From positions 23,058,299-23,122,298 of the forward strand of contig NC_019875.2 in assembly GCF_002234675.1 (NCBI RefSeq): a stretch of DNA of 64,000 bases, in the 5' to 3' direction. Below are positions 42,801 to 54,800 of this stretch, in pieces. The translations under genes were made by a program, and so were the position numbers. Positions within the stretch are counted from its first letter, which is position 1. Each line of letters opens with the position of its first letter. The stretch comes from Oryzias latipes (taxonomy: Eukaryota > Chordata > Actinopteri > Beloniformes > Adrianichthyidae). The notes under the pieces are model-generated. The model made no database searches, was not told the origin of the DNA, and worked only from the letters and a program-made list of their open reading frames with translations.

Positions 42801-45800
42801 CTGTTTTAGACTGTCTGAATAATTTAACATCAAACTGAAGCATCTTGTGAAAATTGCCAAAAAAACTTTCGGAGATGGGTTCAAACGTGTCACTTAAAGG
42901 AAGGATGGGAGCAGCATTAAAAGACAAACGGATCATAATTTAAAAAAAGAAAGAAAGAAAGGATTTGTCCAATACATTAAAACGCACAAGTGGAAGATTT
43001 CATGTTCAAGTCCAGGCAACGTGATTTAGGCAATAGTACTGTTTATGCAATCTTTGAAATAGAAAAGACTGCATAGCTGGGACATTCAGAGCAAAGAAAG
43101 TGTAAAAGTACAATTTGGTAGTGAGGAGAGGAAAGTCCCATTCAGCTCAGAATGTGACTTGAATCTGAATGTTTCTGCCCACGCTCTCCGCATACTATTT
43201 ACCCACACTTGCTCTGCTTTCTTTGGTATCTGAATAACACAGAGAAGCTCCTCGACATACAAATAAGAAGTCTGCTTGAGGACAAGGAGGGGGCTATAAA
43301 GTTTACATATTTGTTTTGGGAAAAGAGAAGGAGAGCCACAGAGAGAAGAAAATAGGAGAGACAAGCGGAGACGTTTGAAGGCCATAAATCCTCCCAGAGC
43401 TGAATCTGTTCTCTGTTTAAACAGAGAGAAGGGTGGGCTTTTATTTTGAAGGCAACAGTGCATCAACTGGCTGCTACAGCCCATGCAGTAAAAAGAAAAG
43501 CCTGCACCACTCATGTTTTAATCCAAAAGCAAGAGTTTTGATAAAAAAAAGTAGAGAAAATGTCGTGTTCACTTCCTTAATCTAGCAAAAAAAGGATTTA
43601 GTGTCAAAGATTAAAATTGTGTTGTGGGTAAATATATAAAAAGACTAAGAAAAAGTCTAGCTGTATGTGAACAAGACTAAAGATAAAGGAAGAGTGGTCA
43701 GTTTCTAAAAAAGAAACTGATGCTGAAAAGCACACAAAAAGAGATCACAAAATATAAAAGAAATTCTACTTTTTTTATGGTACTGCAGAATGCACACACT
43801 CAGCCTCTGAGGAAGGCCAAGCCACTCACATCCATCATTAAACGTTTGCCCACATGACTCATTTTTGCCTTTGTGTAATTTTCTTACTCCCCTCAACACA
43901 GCTGAACTCTCCTGATTTTCCACAGTCGCAGATCTGAAGGCCTTGAGGTTCTCCTACCTTTATTGAGGGGTGAGCGTAGAGCATGTCCTCCAGGCTGAAG
44001 TGACAGCAATGGTTGAGGTTATTCCTGCAGAACTCCTGCACCAGCTGGAGGTTGTACAGACTGTCAGCCAGAGACATGGTCTCCTTCAGGCAGATGTCTG
44101 CACAGTAAAGGAGATGGGAGGAGCCAATTGTAAACGCACACATGCAAGAAGAAGAAACAGCAAAGCCCAGACAGGAAAACAAAGAGTTAAGATCGTGTTT
44201 AATCCTAATTGTAGCTCACTACAAAAATCCAGAGAGGTTTTTAAACTTTCATCATCAGGATTTTTCTAATGTGTCTGTTCTGTAGAGGAAGCTCTAGTTT
44301 GCAAATTTATCAGATAAAAGAAGCTTTTCTCTGTGGAGTGAAGTCATTCTGTCTTACACTACATTTCCTTATTATTTTAGAGGAAAAAAATAAAGCTGCA
44401 GCCAACTCGCCTTAATGAAGCTCCCTTTGCTTTTCCATGTGTGTGAGCTCAACTAAATTTCGTCTTACGAGTCACAGAAAATCCAAACAAGTTGTTTATC
44501 TTTGAACAGGCAGCAGCTTTTTGCCTTTTTACAGCATTTTCCATCACGGAGTTCGTGACCAATCACTCAGGGAGCATCCTCTGAATACAAGCTTCTGCAA
44601 TATTTCCTAAATTACCAAGAAAGGTGAATGTAGATAAAAAAATTACAGCAGTATTCTGAATAATATGAGCACTAATGTATCTCTACATCACTTCAAGACC
44701 ACCCCAATCATCTTTTGATCTATTGTAAAAATGCTCTTTTAAATTATGATTACACTGTTTTTAGGCTAAATCAAAAAAATCCTGTGTCGTTTTGTGGACA
44801 TAATTTCTGTAGAATTTGGCTTCTGAGTTGTAGGTGGGACTGTTGGTGAAGAGCGCCGTTGCTGAGAAGTCTTTGTTTACACACTCTCCTGCTAGCTTAC
44901 AGCCCCTCACACCGCCGACCTAACATGAACAAAAATGGCAAGCAATATTGGAGCTATCCAGCCGTACAGTTTTTAACCAGATTCCAGCTCATTCAAGGAA
45001 AACAAAGCCGTACGTGGATCTGTTTGTCTGCAAGTAATAGAGCGGAACAGGGAGCTTGTGACCCGCCCAGTGTATTGTCTACGTAACAAAAATGCTCTTT
45101 TTCAAGCAGCATTTTTTTGTCTGCTCCTGATTCACAACGATTTGAATAAAAGAAATACCGGTACTCAGAAATGCAATTTTGAGCTTAATCTTAAGCTTAA
45201 TATACAGTACGTCCCCCATCATCAGAGAAATTCCACAAGGACATGTTACAAACACAATTTTATCAGGGGGGTCTTAAATATGCAGCTTTTTAATATAAGC
45301 AGATTTTTGAGCATCCCATTTAAATGAATTGCAATAGCTTTCATGTGTACATATGCAGTAAAAAAGCAGATGGGGGAGAAGCCTGCGTTGTTTCAGTTCA
45401 ACCCCACCTTCCAGCCTGACAGCCTCTGGGCAGTAGAAGTGCAACAGGGCAGTGAGGGCACAGCCGTCTGCGTTGTCCTTCAGCAGGTTCTCCACCAGGG
45501 GCAGCGATGGAGTGCTCCTCTGGGCATGCTCTCTCCTGTACCGAGTCTGAAACCATGGCAACAACATAAAGACATCACCTAAAGGCACCATGACTTTTTT
45601 TTTTAGTTATGTTTTTAATCTTGAAACAAACACGGAAAAATCTGCAGACACTCTTTGATCTGCATGCACCAGTCAGTTCCACGCATTAACACAAGTGCAA
45701 GTGTTAATCTGGGGGATTTCGAGCATAAGGTTGAAGAAATGCAGATTGCATTGGTCATGCAGACAAACAGAAAACCATCATACTTTCAGGATATGAGAAC

Positions 45801-48800
45801 TAACTTCATAAGTATATAATGGTCGTCATTACAGCCACAGTTTATCTCTATAAACGGACGCAAGGAGTGCAAAGCTCCCCTTGAGGGCAGAGACGAATAG
45901 CAAATTAATAGCTTCCAACATTTAATAACAGCAGAGACACTGCTGGCAGTTCTAACCTCAGTAACAAACAATGCCTGTGATTTGGGGTTTAATAATAATT
46001 TGCTTAAATGCAGCCTTCCTGCCTACATGTGTCTGCCAAAACCACATGAACAACACAACTAAGTCTTCTGTGCATCAAACAGCCTGTAAATATGGGCTGC
46101 AGGAGGAAATCCTAAAACAGAGCAAAGGTTGTTTTTTCAGTCTGATGCCTTTTATTTTTTTTATTTTAGTTTTAAAACACAAAACTACAAAGTAACCAAC
46201 AGCACTAATCCCATCATCTGATGTAAACCAAACCTTTCTTTCAGCAGAAAATGTGTGATCGTGTCTGTCTTCAAACTACAATTCCTATTCCTAGCTAATC
46301 TTTAGGAAGCAGAAGAAGAGATTCTGGGTAAAAAAAGGAAAGGGACTTTAACCAAACACAAGGGGGCTCAGGGGTAACATGCAGTGATCGACAAGAGGCT
46401 GGGGGAGGTCTCTGAAGGGAGGAATTGATGAAGATGAGTCTTGTTGGTGGTGTGGCTGAGGAGGTGTTCTTGAGGGTGAATGGACTTACAGGTACCAATC
46501 TCCAGTACCATTTGCTAGGAGACTTGATGGTAGATCATGAGTGGACGAGAAGAGAGAGTGGAACAAGTATTATAACCCAAAGACAAAAAGAAAAATGTGC
46601 TGTTATTTCAAAGACTGGAAGAAAAATGATATATATTTTTAAATCCACAGATTAAGGATTAGTAAGAAGTTTAGGTCATAAAAAAGAGGAAGGAATATTC
46701 CTTTCTTTTCATTTTAGGAGTCTATAAATAAAACAAAAGACAAATGTTTCGCTAAAAAGTCCTCGTTCTTTAATAAGTCCTTCAGAAAATTAATTACTAT
46801 TTATAAAAAAGTACTTTTACTTGCATGAACATTTATTGTAACAGCCAAATATATATTCAGTCCCTTTTTTTCTTTTTATTTATCAAAAGGTCTAAGTATG
46901 TTTAAATTGCCCCCAAAAGTAAATTTTCATTAATGTCTTCTTTCATATTTAACTGGATAAGCTGTTTTGAACTGCTTTGACATGAGGGGACAGCTAAAAT
47001 AAACATTTTTAATTACAAAAATAATGCAAAATAACTGGTTTCAGTTAAGCTGAAGTAAATCAACATAAAATAAGCAAAAAAATTATAATTTCTGTGTAGA
47101 AAAAGAAATGAAAAAAAGGTAAGCAATGTTACTACAACAGCTATTTTTGTTATATAAATGCAAGATTAGCAGATTTTTTTTTAATGTGAATTTGTTTTAA
47201 CTGTATAAGCCAAACAACCTGTATTAAAATAAAAAAGGCACACATGATTAAATGGTTTAAAAAAAAGAACCCTGCCATGCCTACATTTATTTCCAATCAT
47301 ATGAAAAAATATATTCCTTTGTGTTTTTTTCCCTTCAAGGTGATACAGAATTAAGTGGAGTCCTGGATTTAATGTTATATGGCAAATTAGCAACATACAG
47401 CATGAAGGGGTTTAACTTTAGCTATAAATCATTGATCTAATATGCAAATCACTGCAGAAATGTCAAAGGTTTTAGCTTTCAGCTCTTAAAAAGAATCCCA
47501 TTTATTTAAAAAGAGTTTGGAGTTCCCCACAACATGTTAAATAAAAACTAAAGCCAATTATTATTAAAAAAATAAACAATTAAAAGTGAGCAAAAACAGA
47601 AGCACAAGAAGCAATTTTGACACCAAAATGGTTGAAATTCCTGAAAGAATGCTGACGATTCAATGTGTCAAAAAGAAAGACTAAATCCGAGTGTGTAATG
47701 TATTTCAGAATTCACACAATTATTGACTGAAGTGATGAAAATGCAAGTCTAAAAGTCCTGACATAATCAAATTTTGTCTTTTTTTCTTTTGGTGGTGCCT
47801 CAGAGTCACAAAACAGACAGGCAGTTGTTGCCAAATTGTAAAGAAAATGGTTTTCTCTGGTTCATCCAGGGACATCCGAACAAAATAACCCAATTTACGC
47901 ATACAGCTTTTATATGTAACTGTAAACACAAACTGACTTTTCAACAGTCACAGTGTGGAGTGAGAGCATGCTGAGCACAAACCCTCTCAGTGTCCACACA
48001 CAAAGATGAGAGCGTTTAGTCATATGACCACAGCTAAACACGCTTCACACGGTCCCAGAATAGATTTACTGAGAGACTCCTTTATCCATTTGTGCGTATG
48101 CTACCAAGAAAAACTTATACGGTGTACTCATTATCTCCTATTATTCCATAGCAGTAAAAAAAGGCTCCTCCTCCTCTTCCTCCTCCTCCTTCTCCACAGT
48201 AAATGAGCTGTGATGCATCACAGAACACAAAAGCAGCTGACTCATGTTGCACATTTTTTCACAAGACAGGATTTTATATTTGCTTTGAAGCAGCATCTCT
48301 TCATGGAATAGTCCCACACCCATGTGGTATCAGTTTGCACAGTGAAGATCTATCAGTACCCTCAAACAAAAACAAACAGTGAACTATAGATGGTTTGCAG
48401 GGACTCCATTCCTGATTTTAGTCAATTAGTCAATGTTCAAAATTAGTTTTTTCCCCCGCCTGGTAAGAAAATGATATTATCGTGACTGCTATCAGGCCTG
48501 AAGGGAGTCGGCATTGGTCCACACAAGCTCACTGTGTTTGCAGAAATCAGCATGCATGCTGCTAATATAGCAGGTTTGAATCATATTTAGGATTGTTTTG
48601 TTTTCTTGCTGTGCAGAACTGCGACATTTTTTAAAATGATAGTGGTTTAAATGGAAGAAACTAGACTCAAGAAGCATCATTAACATCTGACATGAGTAAA
48701 ATCTAGGACCATAAATTGAATTACCGGTAAACAAAAGTTTTGTTTTAAAAAAAAAGGACAAGTAGCTGGTAAACAATAATTGCCAAAATCTGGGTTTATG

Positions 48801-51800
48801 GAAAACTAACTTAATGTCCAGAAATCTCAAGGAGTATGGGAAGATAAATAATTTATTTTGCAGCCAAAACAAACAAAGAAAAAAGGCTTTCCAGGGAAAA
48901 AAGATTTAATTTGATGGGTTTTGGATAAAAATTAATCATGATGGTGCATACATTTCATATTAAAGCAATACCTCTACTTAAAAATGCTTCTTGTAAACAT
49001 GTTTAGCTTTGTTTGATGTGTGCAGTTTCCAGCAGTGTTTACCTCCATGATAAAACAGTAAAAAGCAGGAAGTTAACCTAAAAACACCCAATCGAATCTC
49101 CTTTTATCCTGCAGAGAGTTGTCTGGTCTTACTGCACACTTGCAGGACTCTCTCTGACTCCGCTGAAGCTTTCTGGGGAAGTGAATTCAAGTATTTGGTG
49201 GCTGACTGCAGCATGTTTGTGCCAACAGACTGACTTGCAGGGTCACAGAAAGATTACGTAACGCGAGGCCTGCGGGAGGCCTCTGACGCGGACATATTTG
49301 CTGCCGATGCCAGAACTTCTCAGAGCCTGACTGTCTCCATGTTTCCCACTGCAGGGCTGCTGCTTTGTTTCTTTTCTCCATCTCTAACGCTCCTTCACTC
49401 CTCTACTCCGACTGTCACCCAGCGTCTCCTCCCCTGCCCTCAACATGTTGATGCCTCCTCTGCCAAAAATGTCTCTGCAGCTGGTTCGAGGACTGAGCTC
49501 ATCTGTTCCTCTGTTTTGCAGAGCAGCGTGTCTGCATTTGTGTTAAATAATTCAGGCTTTTCCTTTGAATTGCAAGTTAAAAAACCAAACATAATCAGAC
49601 AAAAATGTAAAAATCAAACCACTTCCCTAAAGAGTTTGTGTTTGACTGTTTGATCAGTATTTTGGCTTTGGCGAGTTTTTGACTTACTTTGTGTGTTGTT
49701 GAGTTTGCCTCCTGAAGGGACGCCTCTTTTAGCCGCTGCTCCTCCACCAGGACATCCCTTAGTTGTTCAATCACCTTCAGGGCAAAAAAGAGCAGTGATT
49801 TGTAAGTCCTTAGCCTTTCCTCTTTCCTTAATAACCACTTTAAGATAAATTCAATAATTATCATTTCTAGTCCCCATTTGACCTAGCTTAATGCAGATAT
49901 TTCCCCAAAAAAGTCAGTTTTCTCCTTTAATAAAAATTGTATATTTGCTGTTTTTAACATGTTCTTGTGGCATTTAAGATTTGGCTTAAAAATGGGTTTC
50001 TGAGTATTTATTTTTTCAAATCGCAGATGAAAAAATCCTATTTGGAAAAAGCTTGTAGATGTGACAGTGAAGCTACTACGGCAAGCCACAAGCTCCCTGT
50101 AGATGGCTAGATGCATGTAAGTCTTTGTTTCTTCCTTGTCTGAGCTGGCATCTGCATCAAAACTGTACGGCTGGATAGCTCTGATATTGCTCGCCAATTT
50201 TGTTGGGTTGGGGGTGTGAGGGGCTGTAAGCTAGTGGGTGGGAGTGTAAACAGATGGATAATGGGAAGTAGGCACAGGTTGCTCCCCGCTAGTAGTCCTG
50301 CCCACAACAGAGGCACATTTATAATGCTGCTCTGCAGAAACTATGTCCTCGAAAAGGAAACAGATTTTTTGATTTTGGCTTGTTGAAAACCACTGAGAAC
50401 ACTTTTAAAATAGGGCCAAATGTGATCGGAGTGGGACCTTAAAGCTCCTTTCCTTTTTTGCTTATTTTTTCCACATTTAGCAGCTCAGATGAGTTCTAGC
50501 TAAGTCAGTTACATTTTGTTAATCCCCTCAAAGTCTTTTTTCTTTTTTTTAAATGCACAGCATCGCTGATGTAAGCAAACCAAGACGATGCGACCATTTT
50601 TCCCAAACTCGGAGTAGAACAAAGACGTCTCTGTAAAACACAAACATGCTGGTAAATGGTTAAAGTCTTTCGTGCTCCGGCATGCACCTTGTTGATCCAG
50701 GTGACGATTGCGTCCTCTGTGTCGTAGGGCAGCTCCTGGAAAAGTGCCTCGCTGTGCAGGGGTTCAGGAGATGAGAACCTGTTGATGCAGGACATCACCC
50801 TCTCAGCGCTCACCATCTCCACGGCGTACGCCATCATCAGGGTGTCGATGAGCGCCAGATGAGAACTCTGTGTAGACACAACAACCACTTAGAAAAGACC
50901 AACTTTCCCTATTCTTTCTTTGGAGGTGAATTAATCTCTAAACTTTGAACTTAATTGCTTTTTATCCTTCACTGAACCGATGAGAAGTTTATTTTGGCAG
51001 GTCATCAAAAATGGCTTCATTTAAAGGTTAAACCTGTGTTTTTAAGCTAATAAAATCCACTTAAAACTGTTGGAGAGCTAAACTCCCCCAAACATCTGCA
51101 GAACTTTTTTTTCTGCGTGCACTACATGGTCCTGCATCTCTGGTTGCTTTTCTTGCTTTGGCAGGCATCATCTCCTACACAAAGCCTGACATTCTCCTGG
51201 CCTTTCTAATCCCATTCCAAGTCGGTTAGAACAGCAGACCTCCCCTTCCTTTTCCTGTCACGCTGCAGGTCTTCTCAAAAACATTCAACTTTACACCCCC
51301 AGCGTGAGTGAAAATGGGCTCCTTGCTTACCTAAGCATCCAGCTGAGACTGCAGCAACAATGATTTGAACAGACAGCCTTCTGATTATCCTATCAAGTCA
51401 TTCCCAAAGAAAGAAACAGCCGTGACAGAGCTTTAGTTGCTCATGATGTTAGGACCACTGGAAAAAACTCCTCATGGAAAAGAATTTACTCAAACAAACT
51501 GGACTCACTTAGGAGAACAGCTGCACGGAAAGTCTCACTAAATAAACCTGAAAGTCAACTTCTGTCCAGAGCACCTTAAAGCAGCAATAAAGTCTGATGC
51601 TTTGACAGAGGAGTCTGACAGAAATACACAGGAACAATATTGTGTCGTCTGCTAAAAGCAATCCAGTGGAGACAGGTTTTTGTGTGTGTTTTTATGTCAA
51701 GTACATTTGCTTTTACTCTGTTCATAGTAGTTGTTAAAAAATAAAAATAAATAAAACAGCGGCTGTGGTTTTTGACCAGCTGATCGATCGATCTTTACTG

Positions 51801-54800
51801 TCATTGTCACTGGCACAATAAAACTTTAAAAAAGGTCTGTTTTTTAAAACTAAAAAGAAAACTAAATATTAAATAAAATGCCATATATAAACACCACATG
51901 ACAACAGTACAGTGATTTTTTTTTAAAAAACATCCACAGGTCAAGCAGTTAATTTTAGTTTTAAATATTTGTTTAAATTTAGTTTTTAGCTGTGTTCGAA
52001 TTATTTATTGCAGTGGGGTAAAAACTGTTCTGAAATGTGCAAAACCTTCTTTTAAAATAAAATAAAAACAAGAGCAAGAAAGGCTGTTTTTAGTTCTTAA
52101 CGATTTAAATGCTGTGTTTTTGTTGAAATAAAGTCACACATGTCTGTTTATGTCTGCTTTATAGACTACAGAAATACTTAAACTAGATCAAATAAAAAGC
52201 CACAACAAATGTATTAAAACTGGAACAAATGGATGGAGCTCTGGAGAGCAGTGACCCGCCGTCACCTTTGATCGCTCTAAAGGCTCCAGTCAATATCTTC
52301 TGGTTTTTCTATAAACACAAGCCTTGTTTTATGAAAGTCTGTAATTTCATTTCCAATGCCAGGATATTGTCAGATGGCTCACATTTTTCCTGGAGGGGCT
52401 GCAGAACATCTGGCTGACAGCTGACTGACTGACAGACAGTCAGAAATGGGGGTGGGGGGTAGGGGGGGTCCAGCAGCTTGGACTGACTCAAGTCGGAGAT
52501 CCAGAAAACAAAATCCCACTGAGCCTTTCCTCTGATTAAAGCTTGTCTTAGTTGCACAGAAATCTTGAATGTCTTTCAGAAGCTTGTGTGTCTGTGTGTG
52601 CAGCAGAGTCAGAGCAGATCACAGGAGAAGAAATTTAGAAAAATCAGTTCTCAGTTAGATTCATTCAATAAAATCATCACATCTGAGTACATTTCAAAAA
52701 TGGGCAAAAGCTCAAATTAGACTTCATTTCTGTTTTTTAAAATAGTTTAATGTTCTGTTGTACTTTTTTGTTATTTATGTTTTTACTTTGTTTCTTGCTT
52801 TAAACAAGAATATCACAGATGAGTTTGGTCTGCATCATTCCTCATTGTATCCTTATTGTACACTTATTGCTTCAACTGAAATTTAAAAGAAAAGAGAAAG
52901 AAAAAAATGTATTAACTTTTTAAATACGGTGGCCCTAAAGTACCAATTTTATGAAGAAAATCACTCAACACAAAAACATATTAAAGATTGCAATGATAAA
53001 AAATAAAAAGCAAAAAAGAATAATAATAATAATAATAAAACATTACATTTTGGAAATCAGGACAAAATTCCAGAAATCAAAACGTAAAAAGAACAGTTCA
53101 GGCCACCGTGGACAAAATTATTTTCTGTTCAAGTCTAACTCATATTTTAAAAAACTAAAATTGAACAAAATCCACAGTTTCCTGCTTGTATTCTGGGTTG
53201 AAGTTCATTTATCGTGCAAATATTAGACAGCAAAGAGAAGAAAGGAGCCACAGTCACCGCTTACTCACTGTAGTAAATAGATGCCTTTACAGCATGAACT
53301 TAAAGGGACTGTGCTGTCTGTTATCCTTCCACAAAGATCTTTGTGTTCCTTTGTGTGTGTGCATGTGTGTTACAATGACAGACACGCCTTATAAGGCAGT
53401 GGAAAAGGCAGACAATGATCATAAAGAGTTGTGCGGAGCTGCAGATTATCCTGAAAACCCTCCTATAGGAGCATCGGTGGCATCGTCTCAACAAAGGTGA
53501 GTGTGTTTGTGTGTCCTCCATCAAAGGCATCTGTAGGTAGTCATGAGAATTCAGCTGAGCAAACACAATCAAAGCAGCCACATTCTCCACCAACGTCACT
53601 GCAATTATGTTTCTGCTGCACAACTTCACACCTGCACGCCTGCCTGCATCCAGATGTGCACCGTCATGGTGCCATTGTCCAAAATGTCCTCCGCTGCAGT
53701 TTGATGCAGTCATGAGGCGTTCCACTGCCCTGCTGGAGGTCTACAGACGTGCAGGACTCTGGGGGGGGTCATCTATGTATCAGATTAGACTCCACCCTCC
53801 ACGTTACTGCAGCGATGCACGTCTTCCTGCATCACCCTCCTCCACCCCTTTGCTTTCTGGAGCTTCACACTTCTCCCCCTCCTCAATCGTGTCCCTTTCT
53901 TCCTCCACTCTTTCCAGATGGCCATATTAACAGTGGGCCTTTTCCACTCATTCTCTGGCACGGCATACGCCCCCACCGAGCCAAAGAGGCTTCTTCCTTT
54001 TCCTCCATCTCCCTCCTTCCAGAATTTGTCTGCTTCATTCGTCCCCCTTCCGTCTTTCCTCTTACTCCACTTTCTTGTCCCCCCCCCCCCCCCTGGTTTA
54101 CAGCCAAATGGCAGCCCCTGAACTCCACCCCCACTTTTCTCTGTTAATTCCCTCACCCTCCCCACAGGCCGCCACACGCCTCGTACTCCCCCTCCCACTC
54201 CACATGAGTTATTCCTCTTCCTGTACCACGTTTTTTGGAAAATCATGAGATCATCATTTTTCTAAACTCCAAAATAAAAGCCTCAGCTTCAGTGGGAACG
54301 ATGTGATGCTAATCACTACGCAAACGCACACACTCAATCGACCTCGCAGCTCCCGCCGCATCAATTAGAACAGAGATACGGAAGAGATGGACCGATTGGC
54401 AAACAGGGTGACTTTGAGTTACACAAATGAAGATGAATGTTGTACAAAAGTCGATTGACTACGGCTCTGCAGCCATAAAACAAGTCTCTGAATTTCTGGG
54501 GAACGCTTGCACTTCTTTTACGGCTGACGGTCGAAACGTCTTCACTCAATAAACCACGCAACAAGTGCAAAATAAAAGACAAATATTGTCTCGAGGCCTG
54601 ACAGAGTCAGAGAAAGGATCAAATACAGCAAGAACAGAATTAAAGGACATGATTAATTATTAAACATTCATGTAAAATAATCAGCAAAGAAGAGAATCAG
54701 TCAAGAAATGACAATATAGGATTGAATAAAGGGACAACCAAGACTGCTATAGATAAAATGAGGATGGTAGAGGAAAGAAACGGAATCAGACGAAAGCCAG

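Noticed and set aside
43086..43514. A 142-codon minus-strand ORF inside a camsap2 intron
   Set aside because: No splice sites, no recognisable domain, and CAMSAP2 protein continuity runs past it. Chance ORF.
49883..50197. ASNIRAIQPYSFDADASSD frame considered as camsap2 exon 1
   Set aside because: The same peptide recurs in eight repeat copies, and this one lies between exons that already join in phase.
53785..54246. A 153-codon minus-strand ORF rich in Gly, Arg and Lys
   Set aside because: Created by the C/T-rich composition of the plus strand. Overlapping ORFs in other frames show the same bias.
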